A DNA stretch of 64,000 nt from Maratus speciosus (taxonomy: Eukaryota; Arthropoda; Arachnida; Araneae; Salticidae): assembly GCA_963932465.1 (NCBI GenBank), contig OZ010799.1:284528083-284592082 (forward strand), written 5' to 3'. Below, piece by piece: positions 24,001-36,329 of this stretch (within the stretch, counting starts at the first letter, position 1; each line of letters begins with the position of its first letter). Position numbers and translations under genes: made by a program. The notes below the pieces were generated by a model. It had not been told where the DNA came from. It saw only the letters and a list, made by a program, of their open reading frames with translations, and did not search any database.

Positions 24001-25137
24001 TTTATTTTATTTTGTGATTTGATGAATTTAGGTCCCTAAGGGTTCCTTTTTAAGCGAAATATATGGTCTTTTTTGGTCCCTTTTTTGAAAAAAAATGGTC
24101 CGTTTTTACCATTTTTTACTACAAAAGTTGAGTGGGAGTCCTGCATGTTGTATTCATAGGCTTTTCTTTGATTAGTTAAAATTGCTGCTCTAAAATAGTA
24201 TTTTTTAAAACCAAATAAACTGATTTTTTTTTTCCTTCCTGCTGCTAATTTTTCATTATTGCAATCTTTACCCAATCGTCGTTTAGAATGCCCAGAGTTA
24301 GCAAAATGTGTGGAGAAATTTTACCTGAATAATTATTCTTTCAAATGTGAAAATATTTTCAAGATAGCAATCATTTTAATTTTTAGGAGTTTATTAGCAT
24401 TAGAATTTCAGTCTGCTCAAAAAATAGAATTTTAATTTTATTGCTACAAAATTAGATTTTTGCTTCTACAGAAGTGGACTTTACTGCTACAAAATCAGAT
24501 TTTTGCTGCTCAAAAAATGGATTTTGCTGCTCCAAAAAGGGATTTTACTATTCCAAAATCAGATTTTTGCTGCTCCAAAGGTGCTCCAAAATGGCTTTAG
24601 TGCGCTTTCATGCCTGCATCAATCTCTTTAATGATGATACCTATGAATAGACCTCTCCCTATAAAATGTGATTCAGTTGTTTCAGAAGCAATGCCAGAAC
24701 AGAGTGACTGACATTTTGTGCGAAGAAGTTACAATATTAAGGATTGGGCTGTTTCTTAATGCATTAACAAAATAATTGATAAGAATTCACCTTTCCTTAT
24801 CATGGATTTTTAGCTTTATTATTTTTTTAACTAAAATAAATATTCTTTAATTAATAATAATTAATTTTTAATTTAAATGGCAATTACTTTAAAACTACTG
24901 TTTTTAATTAATATCGTCAAAATAATATAACACATTATTTTATTAAACATTAAATTAATTTGCAGAAAGTTTTTGACCCAATATTTGCATGCGCAGAAAG
25001 TTTTTGGTTTTATACAAGTCTGCTGAAGAGAAGCATTAATTTTTATGTAAATGTTTATGTATAAATATGTAAATTGTGAATGGAATTTTTTATATAAAAA
25101 TATTCTACGATCAATAGAAGAATTTTTTTGCCGGAAC

Positions 25138-25175
<38 letters not shown>

Positions 25176-25640
25176 GGAAAATGGAAAATGGAAAAATGCA
25201 TTTTTAATATTTGCTTCTTTCTTGTATTCAATAAATATTTTTTTGTGTTAAAAGATTTGTGTGATCATTTTTGTTGGTTTTCTATACATGCATATCATTT
25301 TTAATATTAATGAATTTTATTAATATTTCTTTAGATCTTCTACTTATAAATTAATTTTTTATATCATAAATAGATTATTTCTTAAATCAGTTGCTCTTTT
25401 TTTTTTTTGCTTATGTTTCACTATATATTAATAGGCATTCCATATTAATTTTAACGGACACTCCCGAATACTGGACACCTCTATTTAGCACTCGATCATG
25501 TTGGGTTGGATTTTTTGCAGACACCGGATTTTATTAAAGTATGAGCAAACTGGGCAGTGTCCCTGTCCCCACCGCCACCCCTTTGATTTTAGAGTCCCCA
25601 AATTTTGTATCTAATTTTTATAAAGCTGATATTTTGAATC
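24000..25640. other. Non-genic DNA with minor repeats
   Basis: Around 24440-24600 the phrase AAATCAGATTTTTGCTGCTC repeats about five times at 27-32 bp spacing. A poly-A tract of about 31 bases lies at 25144-25174. Near 25455 the run of GGACACTCCCGAATACTGGACACCTC resembles the interior just inside a pogo/Tigger-type terminus, but no matching far end is clear. The minus-strand frame at 24036-24275 has no recognisable domain. Confidence 0.5.
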
Positions 25641-25660
25641 TCTTTTAACATTGCACTGAT

Positions 25661-26219
25661 AAATCGGTTGATATATACGAGTGCTGTCGCAGGCAAAAAA
25701 TCAGATTTTTCAAAATGTCACCCACATTAGAAATTCAAAGTGCTATAACTCAGCCATTTTTTAAGATAAAGTCGAAACAAAAAATGCTCCGGAATCTGTG
25801 TATTACACATAAACAAATAGCTCAAACACATAAGAAAAAAATCTTTTTCAATTTCTAATTTTTTTGTACCTCATTTTAAATTTTAAATAGTTTTTAAAAT
25901 TTTGAAATGGCCGCCATTTTGAAACAAGATGACGAATGAAGCTGGCTTCATCGCCATCTTCTGAAATTTTTCGAAATCGATTTCCTCTGAACAGCTGCAA
26001 TAGGTAGCTTTTTGTAATGAGAGCTACCTAAAAATTAGAAATTGACAAATATTTTTTTCTTGAGTGTTTGAGCTTGCACAAATATTTCGGAGCATTTTTT
26101 GTTTTGTCTTTATCTTAAAAAATGGCTGAGTTATAGCACTTTGAATTTCTAATGTGGGTGACATTTTGAAAAATCTGATTTTTTGCCTGCAACAGCACTC
26201 GTATATATAAACCGATTTA
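25661..26219. mobile_element. Foldback-type MITE, about 560 bp
   Basis: The left arm (AAATCGGTTGATATATACGA then GTGCTGTCGCAGGC) and the right arm, inverted (TAAATCGGTTTATATATACG then GTGCTGTTGCAGGC), match over about 200 bp. The match includes AAAAAATCAGATTTTTCAAA and CTATAACTCAGCCATTTTTT. The middle contains AAATGGCCGCCATTTTGAAA. There is no coding content. The TA at the outermost bases could be a TA target duplication, but this is not certain. Confidence 0.75.
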
Positions 26220-27327
26220 GATGTGAGTGAGCATGTGCACAGGAATTACTAAGATCTCAACCAAGTTCATTGATTAGCTTTGTTGCACCCATTATGTTGT
26301 TTTAAAATGGCGGGCAATGGGTTTTCTATTATAAACGATTGACGAATTGGTTTTTTTTTTAAATTTTCATATTTACAAAATAAAATTATTCATGTTTAAA
26401 AAATACACATTTGTGTGTTTGTGCTTGTACCTGTGCGTTTGCGAGTACGATTCAGTGCATTTTGACCAAATTTTTATGGCAAATATGCAGTTAAAAAACC
26501 TTGATGATAAACATAACAAAAAGTAAAATAAAGCTCAAAGTGAATTATAATAACTATTAAGATTTCGATTTTTTTTTCAAAAGATGGTCTTTTGGATATG
26601 GGCCATTCTCACAATCTTATGACTTTTCTATATTTTTCTGTCCCTGAACAATAATTTTTATTTTAGTACATAATCTTGTTTTTTTGTTTGTTTTTTTTGT
26701 TTTTTTTTTAACTTCTTATTCTGGAAAGCATCCCATTGCATGATTGTATAACAATATTAACGAGATAAATAGGTTTTGGACGATGTTGGGGGTCCAAATA
26801 TACCACGAAATTCCTATACCGTCGAGTGTCCCGATGCTGATTTTTAAGTTTGGAGCTGTCTGTATACAATTATTTCAATAAAAGTAATTCGATGTAATTT
26901 TTTTTCAGAAACTGGGACTATTGCTTTACATAAATAAGTAGCAAAAAATTAACCTGCACACATTTTTAGGGTTGTTATTATTTTTTTGAACTCTGTCCCT
27001 GGGTTTTAGATTCCTTACCGTCCCTCTTGCTAAACTTTTACAGAAATTCTCTTCAGATGCAGCCACAGAATTGTTTTCAACTTTTTTCTCGTGCAGAAGC
27101 ATGCTAGAGAAAGAATGGCTAAAATGTTTTCACAGGAAATTTACTGCAGCATTTACTTCCGGTTTTCGACGAATTTACACTTTTTAGAGGTCAGAGATCA
27201 CAAAAAACATGTTTGTACAAAATGTCTGTGCGTCCGTCTGTCCATGTGCTCGCCATTGTACCAACGCAAAGTATATGAAGTTATGCATAGAATTGAAACA
27301 AAGTTTTTTATTAAAGATGATACTAGG
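26220..27327. other. AT-rich DNA, no gene seen
   Basis: No coding or repeat structure stands out. The frames at 27091-27424 overlap in two registers and have no domain. Confidence 0.5.
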
Positions 27328-27688
27328 TACCGTATTTTATGGGAGAAACGCCCCGGCGTTTACGAGTTTAAAAGTTAATTTTTTTCCAAGTACGGCGTTT
27401 ACGATTTTTTTAAATACCAACTGAGTTTTCTTAATTTAAAAATTCATAAAAATATTTAAAATCGGATTTAAATATTTTAAATAAAACTTCAGGCATCTTA
27501 AGATATTAAAAACGAGGCATCCTATATTGCTCAGAAAACTTTGATTAAAGTTAAGTCAATGTGACGCTGTCGGCAAAAGTAGCGTTCCGATGGATGCGGC
27601 GTTTACAACGGGTGCGGCGATTACGATATTTTTAAGCTTATTCAGGCCCAATTTAAGGAGTGCGGCGTTTCTTCCATAAAATACGGTA
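27328..27688. mobile_element. MITE with TIR TACCGTATTTTATGG
   Basis: The left end TACCGTATTTTATGGGAGAA then ACGCC is mirrored on the right by GGCGTTTCTTCCATAAAATA then CGGTA. The 361-bp element contains repeated GGCGTTTAC and GCGGCGATTAC motifs inside the ends, as subterminal repeats. It encodes nothing. Short elements with TACCGTATTTT termini are widespread in animals, but I do not assign a superfamily. Confidence 0.7.
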
Positions 27689-27712
27689 GGTGTTTTAATA
27701 ATAGTGGAATAT

Positions 27713-27716
<4 letters not shown>

Positions 27717-27752
<36 letters not shown>
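27717..27752. repeat. Poly-A tract (36 A)
   Basis: This homopolymer lies about 30 bp downstream of the MITE at 27328-27688 and may come from a separate retroposition or from slippage. Confidence 0.85.
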
Positions 27753-27754
<2 letters not shown>

Positions 27755-27939
27755 TATTACAATTACGTCAGTCACATTTTTTATTTAATTTTTTATGAGA
27801 ATTTTAATGATTTTTCAAATTTTGTGGTGATTTTTGATTGTTTGTAATTCTGGAATTTGCTGTCTATTTTTAAGCATGTATTAAGTTAATATATCATTGT
27901 TGTATGTACATACGTATGTATGTAACGCGATATTTCTTG

Positions 27940-28700
27940 ATAGAAATATCCGATTTGCTTCAAATTTTGTATATAGGTTCATTCTGATAAGGCGCTTTCC
28001 TGATTAGTTTTAGGAGTTTATTGGAAGTATAAAGGGGGGGGGGGTGAACAGGGCTAATCCTCGCTTAACCCTTTCAGGGGCAAAGCAATTCCATTGCTAA
28101 AGTGTTGAAATTATTGAATGACACGGGAATTTGAAATAAAAATTTGTAAATATGAAAAAGCTATATTTCACATACATAATAAACCGATAATTTTTACCAA
28201 AAGTCTGGTGTCATTATAGCATTTGGCAATTAAAATTAAGTGGTTTCATAAACATACCACTGTCCCTCAAGGGGTTAATTTAGATTTTCGGGTTTTTCAT
28301 GCAAAATTATCCGATTTGCTTCAAATTTGCTATATCAGTTTATTCTAATAAGGCGCTTCCCTGATTAGATTTGGATGTTCATTGGTTTAAGTATAAAGGA
28401 AGGGGGGAAACGGGGCTGATCGCCCCCTTAATTTAGATCAATGGATTTCTTTATGCAGAATTATCCGATTTGCTTGAAATTTGGTATACCGATTTATTCT
28501 GATAAGGCATTTCCCTGATTTGATTTGGAGGTTCATTGGTTAAGTGTAAAGGGGGGGGGGATGGGGGAGCTATTCCCCCTCTTAATTTAGCTAAATGGGT
28601 TTTTCATGCACAATTATCCAATTTGCTTCAAATTTTGTATACAGGTTTATTCTAATAAGGCGCTTCCTTTATATTTATTCCGTTTTGGGGGTAATTTGCA
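27940..28700. repeat. 153-bp tandem repeat, four units
   Basis: ATCCGATTTGCTTCAAATTT recurs (with small changes) at 27948, 28309, 28463 and 28616. The last two intervals are 154 and 153 bp. The first is 361 bp because a 210-bp TTAA-flanked element sits inside that unit. Each unit also has TTTATTCTGATAAGGCGCTT, a G-rich run and CTTAATTTAG. Confidence 0.85.
28065..28278. mobile_element. piggyBac-type MITE inserted in a tandem repeat, with empty sites next door
   Basis: TTAACCCTTTCAGGGG begins the element and CCCTCAAGGGGTTAA ends it. Total length is 214 bp including both TTAA copies. The adjacent repeat units read CCCCCTTAATTTAGAT and CCCTCTTAATTTAGCT, which is the unoccupied version of the same site. 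Removing the insert with one TTAA restores the repeat's 150-bp spacing. This proves insertion at TTAA, the piggyBac-superfamily signature. The body encodes nothing. Confidence 0.88.
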
Positions 28701-28742
28701 GTTTGTCAAATAAATAATAATAAATAAAATAATTAAATCCAA

Positions 28743-28748
28743 CCCCCC

Positions 28749-28779
<31 letters not shown>

Positions 28780-28784
28780 ACACG
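28743..28784. repeat. Poly-C tract followed by (CA)n
   Basis: About 23 C are followed by nine or ten CA dinucleotides. It closes the 153-bp array region. Confidence 0.9.
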
Positions 28785-29039
28785 CAAAGTATTTACGTTA
28801 GGAAAGCATTTTAATATTAAAAAAGGTTCTACTAAATAGGTATTTTAATAGGGGTATATATTTTTTAAAAGGCAATGATAAAAAACTTATTTTAATCAGA
28901 TCAATCACATTTTTTATTTACTTTTTTTTGTGCGATTGTTAATGTTTTTTTTAAATCTTGTGGTGATTTTTCCAAATTAGTAACACGAATCTGGTTTTCA
29001 ATGTTTTAGCTCAGTATAGTAAATGTTGACATCCTTTCA

Positions 29040-29860
29040 ACAAAGTTTATTCATATGGCAATCTTTGAATTTTTTGCAAAGTTTTGTATGCGATTTTTAG
29101 TTTTTAACGTTTCTCGAGGATTTTTTGACATTCATTAAAGGAATGCGGTTTCACATTTTAGATAGTACATTTTGTCCTCCGCGATTAAAAAAATTTTTAG
29201 CAATTTTTATGCGAATTATAGCGATTGTTCGCGTTCTGAGGCAAATTTTATCATTCGTGAAAGAATTTTTGTTACAATGTTTTAGCCACCAAAATAATTT
29301 TGTCCACTACTATTTTTTGAATTTTTAGCAGGGTTTTCTTTTTGTGTTTTGCGGCGTTTTTTCCATATTAATAAAAGGAATTCAGACTTTAGTCTTTTGG
29401 CCTAATGTAATAAATGTTGGCACCTTATCAATACAGTTTATTCGGAATTCACAGAGCAATTTTTGAAATTTTTTATGCTATTTTGAGGAATTTTCTTGTT
29501 TCGCGGCAATTTTTTTGATATTCGTAAAAGGAATTCGATTATAATGTTACAAAGTCTACTATAGGAAATATGAATATAAATTTGTCTTCTGCATAGTAAA
29601 TGTTGACCTCTTTTCAATACAATTTATTCGGAATTCATACAGAAGTATTTTAATTTTTCGCGATTATTTATGCAATTTTGAGTTTTTTTTTTTTTTTTGC
29701 GTTTTACGGCGATTTGTTGACTTTTATTAAAGAAATACGGTTTCAACTTTTAGCTTAATATAGTGCACGTTGTCTGCCGCTAATTTTTTGAATTTTTAGA
29801 GATTTTGAATGCGAATTTTAGCAATTTTTTGTATTTGTATGGTAATTTTTCTGTCTGTAT
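29040..29860. repeat. Diverged repeat block, TTTTGCGATTTTTGA type
   Basis: Phrases such as GCGATTTTTAG, TTTTTTGACATTCATTAAAG and GAATTTTTAGCAG recur irregularly, together with TTTATTCGGAATTCA at 29440 and 29627. Units of roughly 150-190 bp can be traced. Read on the opposite strand, the core resembles the AATTTCGTCAAAAGATCGCG array at 23.2-24.0 kb, so the two blocks may share an origin. The open frame at 29125-29328 is a by-product. Confidence 0.5.
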
Positions 29861-31560
29861 ATACGGTGTTACTGACCGAAAGATAATGCATTTCCAACAA
29901 TTTCCATGTTAGTATCACATTTTACACAAAACAAGTTTATTCTGATGAAAATCTCGATAAAACATTTTGTTATCATTTAATTTATGATTGAAAAATCTGA
30001 GTTGAGCTTGGAGTAAGACTCCTTGCCAAGTAAGTAGATTGGAAACTTAGTTCCTTTACACGATTTTTTTTCTTTGATGCGTATTACACAGTTTGTACAG
30101 TTCGTTAGAAACAAACTGTATAAAACCGTTCGTATATGTGTTATCAATAAAAATTATTTAAAAGTTTAAATATTAGGGAAGTTTAAATATTTATAGATTT
30201 AAAAAAAAATGACAATTATGAAAACATAGAATTTTATTATATTAGCTATTTAATTAAACATAACTAATAAAAAAGAAATTATGGAACTGTGCCTTATAAA
30301 ATATCCTAAGAAACTATTTAATTTCCCTTGTTACGTTATTTAAATTAAAAAGAAAGAAAATGTTCTTTTCATTTTGAAATAAACTCCTTTTTACCTACAA
30401 GCGGAAATTGTCTCTCTGTGGATTGTCAGGCGAAAAATCATCCTTTTTCCTTGACAGATTACTAGAGGGGTTACTGCAGACGGACACATGTGTTGCGGTC
30501 ATAGAGAAGGGGGGGGGGAGACAAAACCAATACTCCGTCAAGTAGGGTGTTGAAAAAACACGCCTTCATTTAAATATATCACTATAAATTGACAGCCGAG
30601 CAAATTTTATTCACTGTGATTGGCTACAAAATTGTCCCAAAGCCCAGCCCTTCCCTACAGGAGATAACCAGAACTAAAATTCAAAGACATCGAATTCGGG
30701 AAACGAGTTTCGGAGACAGGGCCCTTGAGGAGAATTAAAGGTATACTCAAATAGCGCATATTTTAAGCCACTTGTTATTACATATCCCTACATACATCAT
30801 GATTTATCAGATTTATGTCCACTAGGTAACAGGCTTAAAAATATTTTCACAATTCGCACGACATTAGAATGACAGAACCATTAAATACTGTATGCTGTCG
30901 GCAAAAATAAATAAAATAAAATAAAATAAAAGCGGTAACATTTTTAACAAGGAAGCTGATTAGCATTACCGGCAGTAAATTGTTTATACGTTTGAAACAA
31001 TTGCAAATATTTTCGCAATATTATTTATAAATATTTCCATTATATAACTATCACACGCGACAAATGTATAATTTTCTATCACAATTGCTTTTATGTCCAG
31101 AAGATTTAAAAAACACATTTTGAGATAATTTAGTAAATATTAGAAGTTTTATCAAGAAAAATACTTTAAAACAGCAAATGCTAGATCTCATAAATTAGAA
31201 GAAAAATGTCAGAAAATGATTTAAAGGTCCTAAAACGGTCCGGATTTTACGCCACTCATTCTTGACATATTCTCTCAAGCCCAGGAATTTATAGGGCACT
31301 TCTCAACTCGTTAGCTGGTTTGAACTCCCCTCATATTTCCGACGATATAATAACTCTCTTTCCAATGACACACTCGTTAACGGTCACATTTAACGCTATG
31401 CTAGACAACACCCGATCCCTCCAACAAAAATTATACGAGAGGGGTTGGAAGTAGAAAAATCCTGTGACATTCCTCAGGCGGAAAAAAAAAACCCCTGAAC
31501 AAAAAAGAAAAATAATTGTCGCGCGTATCAAGGCATACCGTTTCAAATCCTTGCTCTTCT
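29861..31560. other. Non-genic DNA, no repeat recognised
   Basis: A modestly GC-richer patch at 30420-30740 contains CTGTGATTGGCTAC (a CCAAT-type box on the minus strand) and could be an old promoter, but no frame follows it. The rest has no coding signal. Confidence 0.4.
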
Positions 31561-33490
31561 TAAAGTCATGTTTTCTTTGACGTCTGCAGAACGGTTTATT
31601 TCCTGCTCCCCGAACGTATCAGTACCTTATTTTTTTTATGTAAAGCTTCATTTTATCTTTCCCGAAAACATGCAGTACCTTATTTTTTTTATGTAAAGCT
31701 TCATTTTATCTTTCCCGAAAACATGCATTCCGCATGTTTCTAAAAACAAGAACAGCTTTTCAACTATTTTTAAGATCATGAAAGAACACTCCTTAATAAT
31801 ACATGGGTGAGACTTTTCGTTATTTACTTTATAATAATTTTTTCCTTTCACACATGTAATCCTTAAAATGAGTTCAATTTTCAAACACTAAAATATTATT
31901 AACATGTTCTTTTTGTGATCGCAAACTGGTTTACTTCTTACACAACCGCATTTTCTCTCTTTTTCCTAAATTATCATCTAGTTTCCTAATAAAGGAGTGA
32001 AGCTTTTATTCTTTATCCTGTCTGATTAAAAGTTATTTTAAGTCAACAACGAAACTTTTCTTAATAATGCATGATAAAAACTTTTGATCAAGATCTTTTT
32101 TCTCCCTTTCTTTTACATTAGTTGAATATCGCATTTATTTAGTAAAATAAATTAATAAATAAATAAATCTCACATACCTATAAAAATTTAATTACTCCAT
32201 ATTCTCTTTGCCGTCTCCAGAGTGGTTCTATCCATGTTTCCTGGACGAATCCGTATCTAATAGTCATGTAAAAATTTCTTTTCTTTTTCCTTGAAACCTG
32301 CAATATGGATGCATTTGACAATAAGGAAAATATTTCAAATATTATTTAAGTTAATAAAATAACACGTTGATTTTGAATGATTACAAATTGTTTTCATGAT
32401 GTTCTTTCCTTTATTTTAATCCTTTTTTTTTTTTTTCGAAATTCATACATTTATTCGGCATAAAGAAAAACACTATTTACTATTAATCTTTCCATTCTTT
32501 ATGTCGTCTCCAGAGGGGTTTATTACTTGTTTCTCCACGAGTTAGTATCTAGTATTCATGTAAATATTCTTTTTCCTCTTCCCATAAAACATGCCTGAGG
32601 GATGCTAGAAATAGTCAAAGAATTTTTAAATATTTTTAAGCTACTGAAATAACATGTTGATATTATTAGATTCCAAATGTTCTTCTTGGTGTGCGTACTT
32701 TTATTTCAACTTTATCTTTTTCTTCGTTTTTTTACCCGATTGCCAAATAGGGTCATGTGTTCCACACGTATCTGGGTATGTGGATTTCTTTATACCCTCG
32801 AAACATCCCAACGGCTGGATGGATTTTAATCAATGGGATATCTATCGATTAGTCTTAACCGTCCGATGGTTATAGGCTAGATTTTTCTTATAAATTCAAA
32901 ATGGCCGCCGTAAAATACAAAATGGCAGTAGAGACAAAAAAGAATTTTTACGCATCATATTGAGTGGCATATCATTGGATGTCATTGGATATCATCGTCT
33001 TTCAAAATGAAGACGATGTTTAATTGACTATTTTACAATCAGAAGCTCCGTTTAATTATTACACAACCTGGAAGTTGTGTAGGGTAGGATCTCTAGCTTT
33101 ACTGCAACTCTAACCTTCATAGACATCTATAGGCTTCATCAAAACAGTGTTTATAGATAGGAACTAACAATTAAACACATCTTAAAAGTCATCAATACAA
33201 CAATACAAAAAAAGGTAAGTAATATACAAGATAGTCTCACGTTGATGAGAAATAATCAATTAGTTCGCTTTTTACGCAGTCGGGTTTTTTGATTTTATAA
33301 TTTACTTTTTATATAATAGTTTTTTCTTATATTTCCACTTATAATCGGCAAAATAAGAAAAAAATTTAAGCGGTAAAATTTTTATAATATGTTATTTTAT
33401 GTAGTCTGCAAAATGGTTTCTTTCTTACACAACTCTAGCCTTTCTTTCTTTTTCATAAATTAGAATCTGGTTTTCGCGAAATATGACGAC
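31561..33490. repeat. Diverged tandem repeat, about 300 bp units
   Basis: Similar blocks start near 31578 (CGTCTGCAGAACGGTTTATT), 31918 (GATCGCAAACTGGTTTACTT), 32212 (CGTCTCCAGAGTGGTTCTAT), 32509 (CGTCTCCAGAGGGGTTTATT) and 33402 (TAGTCTGCAAAATGGTTTCT). Each is followed by a CTTTTTC-type pyrimidine stretch and ATCTAGT or ATCTGGT. Spacing is about 300 bp except the last, which is interrupted by unrelated sequence at 32730-33300. Confidence 0.6.
31621..31726. repeat. Exact 53-bp tandem duplication
   Basis: The 53 bases starting AGTACCTTATTTTTTTTATG and ending CCCGAAAACATGC occur twice head to tail with no difference. This is a very recent event on an otherwise diverged background, or an assembly artefact. 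Confidence 0.9.
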
Positions 33491-33663
33491 TTAAAATGAT
33501 TAAAGTCTTAAAATTAAGGAAATAAAATAATATTATCCCTATTTTTATGTATATTATGAATATTTATTAGTATTATTTATGTACGACGCACATATAGGTA
33601 TTTGAACGTTCTACGCGGCCAAAAGTCAAATTATTAAAGTAAAAAGAACGACAACTTGAGTGA

Positions 33664-33671
33664 CCCCAACC
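33664..33671 (+). other. Target-site duplication, left copy (CCCCAACC)
   Basis: These eight bases are repeated exactly at 36530-36537, directly outside the other end of the element. An 8-bp duplication is typical of hAT transposons. Confidence 0.9.
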
Positions 33672-34124
33672 TAGTGATGGGCGATAACGAGATGTTTTTC
33701 TCGATTTTCTCGATTGTACGGACATCTCGATATTTTTCGATTGTATAAATTTTTTCTCGATGACTACAGTTTGCAAATTTCTTTTATAAATCATATATTA
33801 TGTATTATATACGTCATACATTTATCAAGAATCGTCTGCGGGTGAACTGGAATGAGTCGATGTTAATAAAGACTAGGTGACTTCGACCGCTAGCGGGCCC
33901 CTCCTTTAATCGGGGCCCCTAATTTATACGTAATCTTGTAATATGAAATCACGAACAGGTTACCCGCTATATACGGCACTGATATATGATAGCAGGCGGG
34001 TGTGGTGTGCACGCACTACAAAATCTTGTAAAAAATATAATATCGAAACGAATGAACGTCGGAGCAGATCTCTTGGGGGAGGGGTCAAAGCGAGCGGAGG
34101 GGCACAGCAGCTGCATAATATGAT

Positions 34125-35060
34125 TAAGTCGTCACAGGTCTTTAGGCCTTTCCAACCATATGTCACATGAGAAGTCTGGATCTGAATTTATAAAAATGCC
34201 CTCCCCGTGGGGGGAAAGGGGGGGAGGAGTGCGGGAGGTGGATAACATGAGTAAGTGGTCATAAGCCTTTCCCACAATATGTCACATGAGGGGTCTCGGC
34301 TAAATTTAGAAAAACACCCCGGTGGGGGAAAAGTGGAGGTGGGGGGCGGTCACCGGAGGTGCATTACATCAATAAGTAGTCACAGACCTTTCCAACGATA
34401 TCTCACATGTGGGGTCTTGGCTAAATTTGGAAAAGTGTCCCCTCGGGGGGGGGGGGTTCAAAATGGGGGGATGGACACCGGAGGAGCATAACATCAATAA
34501 GTAGTCACAGACCTTTCCAACGATATCTCACATGAGGGGTCTTGGCTAAATTTGAAAAAGCGTCCCCCGGGAGGGGCAAATTGGGGGAGACTGCCACCGG
34601 AGGTGCATAACATCAATAAATAGTCACAGACCTTTCCAACGATATCTCACATGAGGGGTCTTGGCTAAATTTGGAAAAGTGCCCCCGGGGGGGGGGGGGG
34701 GGCAAAGTGGTGGTGGGGACACCGTAGGTACATAACATCAAGAAGTAGTCACAGACCTTTCCAACGATATCTCACACGAGGGGTCTTGTCTAAATTTGAA
34801 AAAGTGTCCCCCAGGGGGGCAAAGAGTGGGGGGACTGTCACCGGAAGTGCATAACATCAATAAGTAGTCACAGACCTTTTCAACGATATCTCATAAGAGG
34901 GGTACTGACTAAATTTGGAAAAGTGCCCTCCGGGGGGGCAAAGTGGAGGGGGGCGGCCACCGGAAGTGCATAGCACTAATAAGTAGTCACAAACCTTTCT
35001 AACGATATGTCACATGAGGGGTCTTGGCTAAATTTGGAAAAGTGTCCTGAAATTTCATAT
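34125..35060. repeat. 119-125 bp tandem array inside the hAT-like element
   Basis: AGTAGTCACAGACCTTTCCA followed by ACGATATCTCACATGAGGGG begins units at 34375, 34500, 34619, 34744, 34863 and 34982. Two more diverged units lie upstream (near 34130 and 34253). Further degenerate ones lie downstream (near 35185 and 35480). A G-run of variable length in each unit accounts for the spacing change. The frames at 33943-34491 are by-products of this array. Confidence 0.9.
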
Positions 35061-35769
35061 ATTATAAATAATATTTAGCGGGGGGCTCCATAAAAAATCC
35101 GATCTAAAATGATAAAAGCAGAAAAAACTACCCTCGCAGTGGGGGCCAAATTGGGAAGGGGAGGAAGAAAGTCTCATAATATGAAAGAGTCATCCGAGAG
35201 CTTACCGATGACATATCACATGACTGGTCCAAAAAAAGTTTGAAAATTGCTCCCCTCTCTCCCCCTGTGGGCCCACTCTTTCACTCCGGAATTCACACAG
35301 CCGCCACTTTAAAATTTTTATGTTCAATAAATAATATTTACCGGAAGACTGGATAAAAAACCCATATTTAAAGTGATATTTAAATTTATTATAGAAATAG
35401 GCTACGGTTTTAAAAACTTGTTCGCCCCTTCCCCACCCCCCTTTGAGCGAAGAAAGGTTCATAGTATGAAAGAGTGGTCAAAGGGCTTTTCGATTATATG
35501 CCACAGGAAGGGTTCGGTAAAATTTTTAAAATTGCACCCCATGAGTCCACTCTCACGTCCTCCTCCCTCGAAATCACCCGACCCACCTTCCTCTTTGAAA
35601 ATTTTATATTTAATAAATAATTTTTATCAGAGGGTTCTTGGTATGTGACATCTTGGTAGGGCTAAAATAAGAGAAACTTTGAAAATTAAAGCTTCATTTC
35701 ACAGGTCATTGTCATGCCTTTTTCCCTATCTCGTCCCTTGGTACTCTCGATAAATTTTCTTACTTTTCT

Positions 35770-35955
35770 TCTCTGCCGAGGACGAGAGAAATCCTCGAAA
35801 GGCTTTTCATTGGGAGATTTCGAAATGACGAGAGTAACAAGCGAGAGGCTTGCCATCGGGAAAGGTTGAAAAGGGCGAGAGGAAACTCTCGAGAGACTTC
35901 CCATCCCGAAAGGTTTAAAACCGCGAGAGAACCAACCATCGAGCAGCTTGCCATC
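35770..35955. repeat. Short GCGAGAG/CTTGCCATC repeat inside the hAT-like element
   Basis: About four units of roughly 50 bp share CGAGAG, then CTTGCCATCGGGAAAGGTT or a variant. They lie between the 120-bp array and the right end. Confidence 0.7.
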
Positions 35956-36207
35956 TTATTTCTTTGGCCATTTTGGTACTAATTGCCGAAAAATTCTAAT
36001 TTTTGATACTTAAACTCCCCTTACCGCTTCATAGCTACTCGTGTTTTTTCAGCCTTTTTCAACCAGGGGGCACCCTTACAAGACTTTTCCAGTCTTATGG
36101 CTCCTTTATAGTTTCCCTTTGGTTTGTTGTTTTTTTATTCCATCTGTTTTCAGTTACCCTATATTTAATAAAATCTGCCTTATATATATGTAAAAACAAT
36201 GATTTCA

Positions 36208-36329
36208 ATAATCGATTCTAGAACATCTCCTTTGTAGATTCTCGAAAGAAATCGATGACTGTATCGATTGTGTATTTTACGATAACGATTTTTTTCGATT
36301 GGTAAATTTTCGAGAATCGCCCATCACTA
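36208..36329. repeat. Second, internal copy of the hAT-like right end
   Basis: This 122-bp block ends GAGAATCGCCCATCACTA exactly like the true terminus at 36529. It shares AATCGATT, GTAGATTCT, ATCGATG-CTGTATCGATTG and CGATTTTT in the same order with 36407-36529. The element therefore carries two right ends about 200 bp apart. Confidence 0.85.

Noticed and set aside
27091..27424. Two overlapping plus-strand frames with Cys clusters
   Set aside because: They overlap in different registers, run into the MITE at 27328 and show no domain.
33943..34491. Gly/Arg-rich short frames as small proteins
   Set aside because: They arise from the G-rich 120-bp tandem repeat in the hAT-like element and change frame from unit to unit.
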